Of a DNA stretch of 64,000 nucleotides, positions 12,610-24,141 are shown piece after piece. This DNA is from Dactylorhiza incarnata (Eukaryota; Streptophyta; Magnoliopsida; Asparagales; Orchidaceae). The notes beneath the pieces were generated by a model. That model searched no databases. It was given only the letters and a program-made list of their open reading frames with translations, and was not told the DNA's origin. Location: the NCBI GenBank assembly GCA_033032865.1, contig JAWHQI010000099.1:7085501-7149500 (forward strand). The letters are read 5' to 3'. The position numbers and the translations under genes were made by a program. Position 1 is the stretch's first letter; each line of letters begins with the position of its first letter.

Positions 12610-13330
12610 ACTTTGAGCTAACGCCGACGTTAAGTGCTAACGCCGGGCGTTGACCATGTATAGCAACATATTGATGGCTCGGATCTTCAGAAGAGGAAGG
12701 AGATTATGCACTTTAGGAAATGTTTTATTTTAGGCAATATCAACGCCGACATTAAGGCTAACGCGGGGCGTTGGGCAAACCATTCCTAAAGTTCCTTCTG
12801 CAATCACGGCTGCTTTCTCCTTGCCAAATTCGTCGACCGGATAGCGCCCAGCATTAATACTAATGCCTGGCGTTGAGATTCTTTCATTAATCAGATGACA
12901 TGCCATCTTCTCCGAACAGCATCTTCGTCGAACGCCATTTTCGTCGAACTGATAGCGCCTGACGTTAAGATCTAACGCCTGGCGTTGAGTTTCATCTTTA
13001 ATCAGCTGGCACGCCAATTCGTCGAACAGAAAATATTGTCGAACACATTTCATTGAACGGGCTTCTTCTTTCGTCGACCACAATTTCGTCGAACGCTAGA
13101 TCGTTGAACGCAATTTCTATTTCATCGAACCCAGCTTCCATTCTCAGCGTTTTCATTTCGTCGATCGCAAGTTCGTCGAAGACAGCTTCTAGTTCGTCGA
13201 ACGCGACTTTCATTTCATCGACCGCAGCTTTCGTTCTCAGCGGTTTCATTTAGTCGATCGCCAGTTCGTCGAATGCAGCTTTCATTCATCGCTAACGCCC
13301 AGCGTTAAGCTTAACGCATGGCGTTAAGCA
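12610..13330. repeat. U3 palindromic-word cluster of A, left LTR
   Basis: Two word families alternate: TAACGCC..GGCGTTA (near 12612, 12740, 12850, 12960, 13290) and TTCGTCGAACG (many copies between 12825 and 13290). The same cluster in the right LTR spans about 20097-20820. Confidence 0.8.
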
Positions 13331-13491
13331 GCTTTCAATCCTTCAGCTTGTGGTTAGTGCCAGACCATTGTTTCAGCAACCTGGTGTCATATCTTTCCAA
13401 ACCTGCATGCTAAAAATGCAATGACAAACAAGATCACAAGTAGGATTTGTTATTCTCAAATCAAAGGGATGCAGAAAACCATGTTCCAACA

Positions 13492-13504
13492 ATCTCCCCC
13501 TTTT
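13492..13504 (-). promoter_or_regulatory. Polypurine tract of A
   Basis: On the minus strand this reads AAAAGGGGGAGAT, directly before the 3' LTR. It is the expected plus-strand primer of reverse transcription and confirms minus orientation. Confidence 0.85.
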
Positions 13505-16500
13505 GATAATAACAAATCCAATAGAGATAAATAAGATTCATATATAAAGAATTTGTGTTTTTATAAAGATATATGACACTCAGTAATTATGAGATAATGA
13601 TAAGAATTTTAGATCATTTAAAAATACCCCCCTACAAAAGTGCTCCCCCTTAGTGTATACTCCCATAAACTAGATACATGCTCCCCCTTAATCTAGTGAA
13701 TCCTACTCCGTTAATCAATATGATTTTGCATTTTATTCTCCCCCTTTGTTATTAGCAAAAGAGGGTGGAGTGAAACAAAACTAGAATAAAGACGACAAAA
13801 GTTGGGACATAACTAAGAGAGGATTAAGAGTTTTGTGTAAACATAAAATAAGTCATGATCGAGCTAAGGGAGAGAGTAGCATAGCGGAAATAATATATGA
13901 TAAGCGTGAAAGAACATTAATGAAAATAATCACTTGCCCTTTTAAATTAATTTTAGGAGTGATTCTACTTGTTAAGATAAATGCAAGTTTGTTTGACCAA
14001 GAACAAGTGAAAGACAAATCCTTAGAAATAAGCATGAGAACACATGGTAAAAGGATACATGATTAGATAGAGAAATGCTGAAAACAAAAATAAAACAAAT
14101 AAGAGTAGTATTTTTGTTATAGTTTGACCATTCCAACAATATGTCTAGACTTTTCACGTCTGAGCATTTTAACTTTGAAAATTTTCATAACAACTATGCA
14201 AGCATGAATTAACATATTCAAAAAGATAATAACTACAATGTAACCAATTCATATTTCAAGTAAAGAAAACATTGTAGAAATCATGCATTGCAATCTAGTG
14301 CTTTTACTTGAGTTTTTAAAGAATTATGTAATGTTTGCATTAGGATCCAATTCTCATGAGTGGAAGCTTTATGAAAAACAATGATGTGTGCATAAGGTGT
14401 TTTGATAAAAGTATACAAGTTATATAATCAAAACACATGACATATGTAGTGAAATAGTAACAACAACAATAAGATTGTAATCATATAATTACTTTCACAC
14501 ATCACATCAAGATTAAAATTTCAAAGCACATAAAATACGTACAACTACCAAGGTGCTTCGCCCACACAATGCTCATTAAGACTTATCAGGGTGCGGAGTA
14601 TTGCTTGGGGGATCACATAAGCATTTTTTTTATAAAAGTTATATTTTTAGTGATCCGGTGTACAAATAGGTGATAAAATGAAATATATTTGCATAAGATA
14701 CTTTACAATTCTTTCCAAGGTGCTCAACCTCACAATGCTCATTAAGACTTATCAGGAGGGTGAGTAATGCTTGGTGGAGTTATCTTTGGTTATTTATTTT
14801 AGATTTTTATTAAGGACCAAAAGGTCTCCGAATTCACTTGTTGTTGAAAACATTTAAAATTCTGGAGTAACACTTCTATGTGTGCAAGAAATTTATTTTT
14901 AAAAGATGGTGTAGGTAATTTAGACATACAACATAATATGTTAAAACTATTACACTACACAATCTTGCAAGACTAAGATTATGAGCACATGTAGATTACC
15001 AAAATAGTGAGTGTATAATTCATTGATTAACATAAAGCATTACTCATACTTAGAGGCATGCTAGGCAATCATACATAATTATTTATAGACTATTTCATTG
15101 CACATAATCAGATTAAGGTCAAGGCATGAAGATAAAACAATGTTTAGGAAATTTGAAATTAGAATTAGACATTGAAGCAAATCCTTGTGAGCATGCCAAA
15201 ATCAATTTTGACCATTGGAAACGAAATAACACAAATGTATGCTCTTGTGAAGTTTTATAGTCAAACCATAATTTTGTAAAGAGTTAAAGCAAAACACATA
15301 ACAAAAACATATTTTTGATCATTTTGAATTATTTGAATTTTTTTTGTATTTTGAAATAAAACAACCAAATTAATAACACAATAATTTCAAATATGAGAAA
15401 ATAAACAAAGAAAAGTCATTAGAAAAATATTAGAAATATTTTGGAAAAATCAGAAATTCAATTTGGCCAAAGTAGTTAACGCCCGTCGTTAAGTAGTTAA
15501 CACCAAAACAGTACTTGATTTTTGAGATTTTTTGAAAATTTTTCTTTTGGTATAGATAGTATATATATAGACCTTCTTAGGGTCAAAATTTCAAAGACGT
15601 TGAAAATGGTTAGAAGGCTATTCAAGCATGTTTTTATTTGTTCAAAAATGGTTTTTATATATTTTATGTGGTTTTCATATATTTGTGTTTTACAAGATCA
15701 TTAGAGCTCAAAAATGATAAAATATGCAAAACACAAAATAAGCATGTTTGATCATAAACAAGAATGCATGAATAATATAATCATAAAGAGTGCATGCAAA
15801 ATATATGAAATAGGAATGTCCTAGATTATAATACCCAAACTGTATGCCTACACACTAGCCCCGTACTAAGTGACGGATGGGCATGAGGATATGCACACAT
15901 GCCGTAGGTTGGGGTGTTAGTCCCATATGCAAACACTAGACAAAACTCACCCTAGCACTCTTTCCCACCAGTGCCTCGCAAGGCCCCACTGGAAAACCCT
16001 CCCCGGTTAAGGATAATACATGACTTAGAGATTAGGTTATCTAGTGTCTACAACCCTACTCCCTCGCTATTGTGAGACACATAATATGGGTGAATAATCA
16101 TGGACATCCTAAGCATTTTGTTCTATGGAATCAATTTATAAACTATGGCTTTTATGCGTGATTAATTTCTTATTATATTTGATATTAAAGCAACATAGTT
16201 AGTATGAGTTTTAACTTTCAATTGTTCTTCTTTAAGATTGTTTCATTATAGCAATAATAAGATATCTAGCATGAATGATAATGTTTATTAGTTGATCATG
16301 CTAGTATGATGAGTTTATATTATGCCATACGAATATCGCATATCTTTTATATCGATAGAAATTCAATTTGAAGACTTAGAATTAAGTGATGATATGATTT
16401 GATGTTTTTGATATCAAGGTGATTCTAAGGTCTAGATATAGTAAGGTATATGCAATCACAATACATAATTTATTCATATAATTATCATGATCACCAATTT

Positions 16501-17812
16501 TATGAAAAATAATTTTAATTTAAAGTTTGAACTTTTATAATTTGATCTTGGACTTCCCGAGGTCTACCCTATGAGAGGTTCGCCTGGTACTAGGTGATGT
16601 GATGGGATGATAGCCCAAATCTTCCTTTCGCAAGATACGCGTAAATAGAAGAGTTAACTTCAAAATGATAATTTTCGATACTTGTTTTTCTTTAATATTT
16701 TTGTATTTGATTTTTTGCATATAGAAATAGAAATCAAACAAATTACCAAAGAATAGAAGAAAATAAAATATTTTTGTAATTCAGTTTTTGTAACTTTGTA
16801 TTTTAATTTTTCAAAAATCAATTATAGGCAGAAATGCAAAAATGAGTAGTACATATATAAAATAATATATTTTAGTGATTTTTCAGAATTTTAAAATTAC
16901 AGAAATCGGACACTTGAGCTAGCACCGGCGTTAGGTACTAGCGCCTGCGTTAGCTCACAGAGAGTGCTAATTTTGATCATATAGCTTAGATTTTCTTCGA
17001 TCTTGCTTCCGATTTTTCTTAATTATGTTTGTACAATGTAAGGTTTGTCTAATGAAGTGAAGAGACGAGAAGAAACCGCAAAAAGTTATGGAAGTTAAAA
17101 TTTTAGTACATGGGTTTCACATTCATTAAAGCTCCATATTTGTTAAACCTTAATTCTTGAGTTTTACACAACCATTTAAACTTAATTATTATAGGATATG
17201 CAAACAAAGAAGATATGATTAATGTTATGCCAAAGTTTGATAGTGTTTCAACTTACAGACCTAGAATGAAGTGAAGATTATATTCGATTTGATCTTGTTG
17301 ATATCAAGATGATTCTAAGGTCTAAACTTGTCATAAAACACAGTAAGTACATAATACACCAACCATGATATGTAATCATATAATTCAAGCAAAAACATAT
17401 TGATAATTAAGCTTTCTTTTAGATCTTGATCTTTCTTTTAGATCAAGTTATTTCTTTAATTTGGTTGATGTGGGATATAGAGCTTAATAGCCTAATCTTG
17501 ATTAACATATCTTATAGCAAATTTATAATTCTATTATATATGCATACTATATGATATATATAGGTAATGGATATAAGAATAATAGATAGGTCATCAAAAT
17601 AAAATATGATTTTGAATTTTGGTTAATTTGATTTATAAACTCATTAAGTTTTAAGAGATAAGATCATATTTCCTATAATATATAAGATGAACATAACATG
17701 ATAGCTTAAAAAATAAGAAAAAAAATTAGAAAGACATTAAAGCATATCATGAAGTAGAAAAATTTGTATATTTCATTTTTGAAAATATTCTACTTCATGC
17801 ATTTGGTGATAC
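13505..17812. other. Non-coding AT-rich internal region of A
   Basis: About 4.3 kb with no long frame and no pol motif on either strand. It contains a duplicated phrase, AATGCTCATTAAGACTTATC, near 14568 and 14735. GC-richer islands lie at 15840-16080, and isolated copies of the LTR word family lie at 15476-15500 (TTAACGCCCGTCGTTAA) and 16918-16965 (CTAGCACCGGCGTTAGG). The region resembles the long non-coding interior of LARD-type elements. Confidence 0.7.
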
Positions 17813-19261
17813 CTAATGAATAAGTGATTTAGGTATCCAAAGGGGACCAAATGTGGTGGTTCCTTTGGGTACCCAAATATAACGTGTTTGCTTTTGGGGA
17901 GATATGATTGAATGAGCCCTTTTGAGTAAAGTTAGTGTTTCATCTTTAACTTTGGGCCTCCATTCGAACCTTGGTTTAATATTATTTCTATTTGTCAAAT
18001 TTCCATGATGATTTTGCAAAACATTATTTATAAGAAATTTATTTATCCTTAAGTTTATGTTGGGAGAAAGATCATGATAATAATTTGGAATTTCATTTTC
18101 AAGCATTTGATATTTTTCATTTCCTTTGTTAGGCTTATACATATTATGAAAATTCATATTTAACCTGCTTTTAGAAATTGCTTGAAATTGTTGATTTGTG
18201 TGTTGAGAATTTTTCTTTATAATTTCCTTAAGCAAGTTGACTTTAGTTTCCAATTCATAATTCTTAACTTTAAGATTATGTCTTGCTTTGTTATAGGCTA
18301 TTGTGCTATTTTTAAGAGTAGAAACAATATAGTCAATATGATCTTGATATTTATTTCTAAATTCCTCAAATGTTTCGTCCATCTCTTTGATCTCAATTTT
18401 ATAATTTTGGCATGTAGCACAATCACTTTTCAAAGATGAATTTTTTAAACATAATTTTTCATTATGTTCTTTTACACAAATAATTTCCTTTTCAAGTTCC
18501 TTTAATTTTTCCTTAATATCATTACAATCAAAACAAGGTTTTGTATTTTCAATTGAAGTGATATGGGTAATGTTAGGTAAATTAGAATTTGATTCTACAT
18601 TAATTTTTGCCTTTAAATTTTTGTTTTCTAAGCGCAAAAGTTTATTAGCATTTTTTAATTTCTTAATTTTGCGCTTCGTAGTTTGAAGCAATTGCAATGT
18701 AGAGATAGAATTACAAATAATAAGAGATTTTGATTTCCTTACAACGCTTGTGGATGAGGCAAGATTTGAACATATAGTTCCTTTGACATCTTTTTGGCAC
18801 TCCTCTTCCGAAGATAAGATTTCTTCATCTCTTACACTAGATGTGCACTCCATTGATCCATCCCGTGAGGAGCTTTCTTGAACATTTGTGCAAGCTTGCA
18901 TATTCTCCGATTCTTGTGTTTGTTCCATACCTGTAAGAGGGAAATCATACATTTCTTCAAGAAATTTCCATACTTTGTATGCACTAGAAAAACAACATAT
19001 TAATTTGAAGATATCTTGAGATAAAGCACAAAAAATATAATTCATAGCTTTTGCATTTAGGTGACGCTCTTGTTTATTTGATTCATCCGCTGGTCTTGTT
19101 ATTGATATATCCCAAGCGTTGATATCTAATGTTTTAATAAACCTTTCCATTAACAATTTCCACCCTTTATAATTTCTTCCTTCGAATAAAGGCGGTGCAA
19201 GAGATTTTTCTTCTTCATAAAAATTTCCCCCACTAATAGAAGCGAGATCATGAGACGCCAT
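17813..19261 (-). CDS. gag: Copia gag-like protein of A (482 aa)
   Basis: The single 482-residue frame starts 49 bases inside the right LTR, just after the primer site. The N-terminus has the DUF4219/UBN2 start of plant copia gag: FEGRNYKGWKLLMERFI, then a Trp-rich helical region ending KVWKFLEEMYDF (about residues 25-110). The usual second half of UBN2 and the CX2CX4HX4C zinc knuckle are missing. The frame runs instead into a Ser/Glu-rich stretch and a long Lys/Glu/Asn coiled coil (about 185-330) with Cys pairs in CFDCND and CATC. The C-terminus ends in IWVPKGTTTFGPLWIPKS, the usual end of this gag type before protease. It would form the cytoplasmic particle shell; without a knuckle, RNA packaging may depend on a helper. 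Confidence 0.85.
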   Translation of the reverse strand: MASHDLASISGGNFYEEEKSLAPPLFEGRNYKGWKLLMERFIKTLDINAWDISITRPADESNKQERHLNAKAMNYIFCALSQDIFKLICCFSSAYKVWKFLEEMYDFPLTGMEQTQESENMQACTNVQESSSRDGSMECTSSVRDEEILSSEEECQKDVKGTICSNLASSTSVVRKSKSLIICNSISTLQLLQTTKRKIKKLKNANKLLRLENKNLKAKINVESNSNLPNITHITSIENTKPCFDCNDIKEKLKELEKEIICVKEHNEKLCLKNSSLKSDCATCQNYKIEIKEMDETFEEFRNKYQDHIDYIVSTLKNSTIAYNKARHNLKVKNYELETKVNLLKEIIKKNSQHTNQQFQAISKSRLNMNFHNMYKPNKGNEKYQMLENEIPNYYHDLSPNINLRINKFLINNVLQNHHGNLTNRNNIKPRFEWRPKVKDETLTLLKRAHSIISPQKQTRYIWVPKGTTTFGPLWIPKSLIH

Positions 19262-19295
19262 TATTCCCGGTTGTTAAGTCGATTTGGAATAACCT

Positions 19296-19310
19296 AGCTC
19301 TGATACCACT
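19296..19310 (-). promoter_or_regulatory. Primer-binding site of A
   Basis: On the minus strand this reads AGTGGTATCAGAGCT, abutting the 5' LTR. It fits initiator tRNA-Met. Confidence 0.9.
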
Positions 19311-20986
19311 TGTTGGACCTGTAGGCGCCCTTGGGGGGGGGGGGGGGTGAATAAGGGTGTTAAAAACTTTAATAGAAAACTTTTAATATTTTGGTCGAAG
19401 TAAGTTAAATCAAAAGTAAAGAGATACTGAAATTAGAAATGAAATCAATTTTATTAAACAAGAAAAGACATGATTATCATTTATAAAATTGATTACAAAA
19501 TCTGATTTCAATGACGCTAGAAATCAAAGCAAATAATATGAAAACCCTTTTTGTTTTCTATACCGACTCGTATCCCCACGAACCGGTTGGCTTTAACCGA
19601 TCTCTCCCCAGATACGACCTCAAGCCGCTCTAGACAATCTATCACTAGAAAGACCTCGAGCACCACCTAGATCTACTCCCTAGACCCAATCGCCGTGTGG
19701 CGAATTCCTCCCTAAGTCCTACCTAGACCTAGTCGCCGTGTGGCGAATTCCTCCCTAAGTCCTACCTAGACCTAGTCGCCAACACGAGGCGAATTCATGA
19801 ACCGATTACAAAGATGAAATAAAGGACAAATACAAAATACAAATATAAAACTCCCTATGAGGTAATCTGAAGGAGACGCCGAAGAATCGCTGAAGATCGT
19901 TGAAGTCCAAGCGTGCGTTCTTCACGTTGAGTTAGCGTGTTGATCCAAGCCTCCTTTGATTCCTCCTTTTGAAATATAAGTGGGAGATGTGTTTGTCTGG
20001 AAATACGGCCCTCACAAAGTTTCTGAAGTGCTGGAATAGGGCTCTTGGCAATCAGTTTTTGGAGAAGACAAAATCCTCTGATTTATAGACTTTGAGCTAA
20101 CGCCGACGTTAAGTGCTAACGCCGGGCGTTGACCATGTATAACAACATATTGATGGCTCGGATCTTCAGAAGAGGAAGGAGATTCTACACTTTAGGAAAT
20201 GTTTTATTTTAGGCAATATCAACGCCGGCGTTAAGGCTAACGCAGGGCGTTGGGCAAATCATTCCTAAAGTTCCTTCTGCAATCACGGCTGCTTTCTCCT
20301 TGCCAAATTCGTAGACCGGATAGCGCCCAACGTTAATACTAATGTATGGCATTGAGATTCTTTCATTAATCAGACGGCATGCCATCTTCTCCGAACAACA
20401 TCTTCGTCGAACGCCATTTTCGTCGAACGGATATCGCCTGGCGTTAAGCTCTAACGCCTGGCGTCAAGCTCTAATGCCTGGCGTTGAGTTTCATCTTTAA
20501 TCAGCTGGCACGCCAAATCGTCGAACAGAAAATATCGTCGAACACCTTTCGTCGAACGGGCTTCTTCTTTCGTCGACCACAATTTTGTTGAACGCCAGAT
20601 CGTCGAACGCAGTTTCTATTTCGTCGAACCCAGCTTCCGTTCTCAGCATTTTCATTTCGCCATCGCAAGTTCGTCGAATGCAGTTCATCGAACGCGACTT
20701 TAATTTCGTCGACCGCAGCTTTCATTCTCAGCGGTTTCATTTCATCGATCGCCAGTTCGTCGAACGCAGCTTTCGTTCATCACTAACACCCATCGTTAAG
20801 CTTAACGCCTGGCGTTAAGCAGCTTTCAATCCTTCAGCTTGTGGTTAGTGCCAGACCATTGTTTCAGCAACCTGGTGTCGTATCTGTCCAAACCTGCATG
20901 CTAAAAATACAATGGCAAGCAAGATCAAATACAAGTAAGATGTGTTATTCTCAAATCAAAGGGATGTGGAAAACCATGTTCCAACA
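19311..20986 (-). repeat. LTR of A, right copy (5' LTR in element sense)
   Basis: TGTTGGACCTG...GTTCCAACA, 1,676 bases, matching the left LTR. It has three tandem leader hairpins (TCGCC/GGCGA) at about 19690-19790, a TATA box at about 20081, and U3 words at 20097-20820. The words include a perfect inverted repeat with nine-base arms CTTAACGCC / GGCGTTAAG around one T at 20801-20819. Confidence 0.92.
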
Positions 20987-21540
20987 GTGTAAAGTCCTAT
21001 TTTCACATATTTTATATTAATTGAACATTTGGGTTATAGATTCCATGGAAAATTATAAAATTTAGGATTTGATGTTTTTAGGTCATTAGGGTGCCATAGT
21101 AATTTTCTCAGATTTTTTAGAAGTCATAAACAAGTACTTGATGTGTAAAGTCCTATTTTCAAATCCTTTATATTAAATGAAAATTTAAGTTATAGATTCC
21201 ATGGAAAATTATGAAATTTAGGATTTGATGTTTTTAGGTCATTAAGGTACCATAGTAATTTTCTCAGAATTTCTGGAAGTTATGAAGTAGTACTTGATGA
21301 ATAAAGTCCTATTTGTACACATTTACATTAAATGGAGATTAGGGTTATAACTTCACTGGAAAATTATGAAACTTAGGATTTGATGTTTTTAGATCATTAT
21401 TGTGCTGTAGTAATTTTCTCAGAATTTTTGGGAGACCTGATCTAGTACTTGATGTATAAAGTCATATATTCACACCTTTTATATTAAATGAAATTTATGG
21501 TTATAAATTCTCTGGAAAATTATGGAATCCTGGGAATCAA
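20987..21540 (+). repeat. Tandem repeat (about 160 bp unit) in G2, right part
   Basis: Continuation of the array at 11500-11821. GTGTAAAGTCCTATTTTCA, TTCCATGGAAAATTATGAAA and TTTTTAGGTCATTA recur at about 21000, 21140, 21310 and 21460. Confidence 0.78.
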
Positions 21541-22413
21541 GTTATTATGTTAATTTCTATCTCTGGAAGTTTTATTAGCAAAATTTAACTCACTGTTAGA
21601 GTACTTCCTTTGTAATTTAGATGAAGACAATTGAGTAATTGATTTTAAATGGAAGTTAAATTTAGTTGAAAATTTTCCAAACTCTGGTCGACCTATAATT
21701 TACTCATTATTAACCTATAGTAAAAACTGGAACTCATTTGGACATGATAGGGTCAAGATTGCATCATAGGAGTCAAACCTAGTTCAAATTCCATCTTGGT
21801 CCGCGAATAGTAATAATTGAAGTATTTGATTTAGAACCCCTATTGATCCCCACACACTCAAGTATTAATTCCTGGAACATTGGGTGCGTTATGGAGAGTG
21901 ATTAGTGGTCATTCCAATTTGTGACAACACATAATGTAGAGTTAGGGTGCGTTTAGTAATTCATTGATTCAGGGTTTACAACGATATGATGAGGGGACAG
22001 AACCATAACAAGTAAGGGTATGATGGTATAAGGATTGAGACCTTCAGTTGTAATTGAGAGATAACACGATGAAGTAGTCAGCCATTAGGAGAGGTAGAGT
22101 TTCGGTGTTCAATTGAACACCGACGCTCATCAGTTCGAGTCAAATGTTAATCCACCCTAGGATTTTGAGCAATTAGAGAGCAAATAGGTATATAAGAATG
22201 GGTAGTCACTAATAAGAGTAAATATCCTGGAAAGGGGAATTTGGGCTTCATTCACCATCGCATTCCCTAGTACAGTTGAGAGTCCTTCACCGGGTAGTCC
22301 ACGGGAGGTCCAGGATTCACCCCAAGCTTCTAATCAACTAACAATAGACAAGAGTAGTAAAGTAGGAGAACTTGAAATATAATCTCCCTCCCAAATTTAG
22401 GATAGAATGAAAT

Positions 22414-22757
22414 AAGGACTAGGATAGTCCTGCGAGCGGTAGACTCGAGATATAAGGAAGGATTAGGATAGTCCTATGAGCGGTAGACTCGAGATATAAG
22501 GAAGGACTAGGATAGTCCTGCGAATGATAGGCTTAAGTTATAAGGAAAGGACTATGATAGTCCTGCGAGCGGTAGACTCGAGATATAAGGGAGGACTAGG
22601 ATAGTCCTGCGAGCGGTAGGCTCGAGTTATAAGGAAGGACTAGGATAGTCCTGCGAGTGGTAGGCTTGAGATATAAGGAAGGACTAGGATATTCCTGCGA
22701 GCGGTATGCTCGAGATATAAGGAAGGACTAGGATAGTCCTGCGAGCGGTTGACTCGA
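22414..22757 (+). repeat. Tandem array, about 45-bp unit with two palindromes
   Basis: Seven to eight units contain AGGACTA-GGA-TAGTCCT followed by CGAGC-GGTAG-GCTCG and a GATATAAGG spacer. Both parts are inverted repeats. The CGAGCGGTAGGCTCG part also appears once in the G1 LTR at about 592-606, so the array grew from a word shared by both families. Confidence 0.85.
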
Positions 22758-24141
22758 TTTTTATAAATGTTAGTTTAGAATTATGAGTTGAAGGCTCAAT
22801 GGTAAGAGATAATACATATTTGCATATGCATAAGATGTGGTGGGTCTTCAGTTCTGGCTTAGTCATCACACTGATAGCAGTTCCTTGACTCGGCAGTGCT
22901 AGTGGTTTGATTAGGGGCCGGGTTGTTTTACTGCGCATTCGACGGGACGGATTCCCTAAACCCTGCGTGGCCAAATCCAGTAGAGTACGCAGGAGCTCGT
23001 GAGTGCTGGGTACCGGTATCACAACGTACGTTAGGGCCTAGGTCTGGTGTGTGACTTACCTACCTAGGTGAGGAGACGCCCGCTCCTCTGCCACTGTTTG
23101 AGCATGATGGGAGGTGCCCAAGATGTTAGCTACTTACGAAAAGTGAGAACTAAAGGTTTGTACGTACAGAGTCATGTGCATGAGTTGCACCATTGCATTG
23201 CATTGTATATCATAGCATAGAATTCTTGCATAAAACAGAGAACTCATCGTATAAATTAGTATGGTCTCTTTTATACGATGAGTTTACCTTAGTGTTAGAT
23301 CCCTTAGCTTATGTGCATATAAGTTAAGGTTACATTTATAGCTGCTCTTTATTTATTATACCTGCTTCTTTTACTTATATTGTCTTTTATTTATTGCTGA
23401 TAAACTATATTCTGCTAGCGTAGAACTGTTATCCTTACTTGTTCAGTATTTACTATACCCTGATAGTCTAGCCTCTTGTCATCTGCTTGATTCATTACCC
23501 CTTGATGTCCTCCGTTTCCTCCTCTCGCACGATGCCTAGGAGTCGCGGGTGGAGGCGGGGAGGAATATGCTGAGTCTTATAGACTGATGGTCGGTGGACC
23601 TCATTATTAGAGGAGAACCAGGAAGGGCAGGACCTACACCAGAGGGAGGTACCTGAGACGGTGAACAGGCCAGGAGTTGGACTCTCCGCTGATGCTGGGA
23701 GAGCACCAGTAAGCAAAACACACGTCATTTCCCAACTCTGCACTTCTACCCAGGACAGAGGGCAAAGTTATATGCTATTGAGGGCGTCGAGCCGTATGGG
23801 TGTTTAGATTGCTATATCTTTGCCAGAAGAGAGGCAAAGAGAGACAGATAGATCGGGCTTAAGCCCTAGTTGTACTTTATTATTATTTGTGCACTCTGAT
23901 TAGTACTCTGCAATTTAGTATTATCTCATTTTGGACATGTATTATTTATATTATGTGATTGTTGTGGACATGTGCTTCTTGTTTACTTAACATATCTGTG
24001 ATTATGGTTGGCCTGGATGATGATGAATAGCCGGCAGGATCGACGTATTGTGGTGGCGACCATTTGGAGTAATGGTGCCGCCGCAAGACGGCGGTTTTGG
24101 GCGGTAAGACCCGGGAAAGAATGCAAAAAAGGGGTCTTACA

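Larger units (their letters stand above)
11822..13491 (-). repeat. LTR of A, left copy (3' LTR in element sense)
   Basis: It starts TGTTGGATCTGTAGG and ends GTTCCAACA, matching 19311-20986. A G-run near 11847-11859 is followed by GTGAATA, in element sense the TATTCACCCC motif common near plant copia LTR ends. It holds a minus-strand TATA box, leader hairpins TCGCC/GGCGA near 12211-12310, and U3 words TAACGCC/GGCGTTA and TCGTCGAAC at 12610-13330. Confidence 0.92.
11822..20986 (-). mobile_element. Non-autonomous Ty1-copia element A, complete
   Basis: Both LTRs (11822-13491 and 19311-20986), a primer site beside the right LTR, a polypurine tract beside the left LTR and a perfect 5-bp TSD define a complete minus-strand element of 9,165 bp. 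It encodes a gag-like protein near its 5' end. The other roughly 4.3 kb of internal sequence shows no protease, integrase, RT or RNase H, so movement would need pol from another element. The LTRs differ by scattered substitutions, so it is older than F. Confidence 0.92.
20987..24141 (+). mobile_element. Ty3-gypsy LTR G2, right segment
   Basis: It resumes at the second TSD copy of A and ends ...GGGGTCTTACA, as in G1. The last kilobase parallels 8600-9394 of G1 (CCCTTGATGTCCTCCG, GCACGATGCCTAGGAG, GCCGGCAGGATC, AAGACCCGG). The flank at 24142 is copia K1 LTR, not a primer site, so this is a solo or 3' LTR, possibly inserted in K1. Confidence 0.75.

Noticed and set aside
12730..13253. Short frames on both strands (117, 83 and 66 residues) with repetitive FDE/VDE-like motifs
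   Set aside because: Products of the repeated TTCGTCGAAC words in U3 of A; not a protein gene.
18182..18439. 85-residue plus-strand hydrophobic frame
   Set aside because: Antisense of the Lys/Asn-rich coiled coil of the A gag.
22684..23022. 112-residue minus frame in G2
   Set aside because: Overlaps the tandem array and LTR sequence; no domain.
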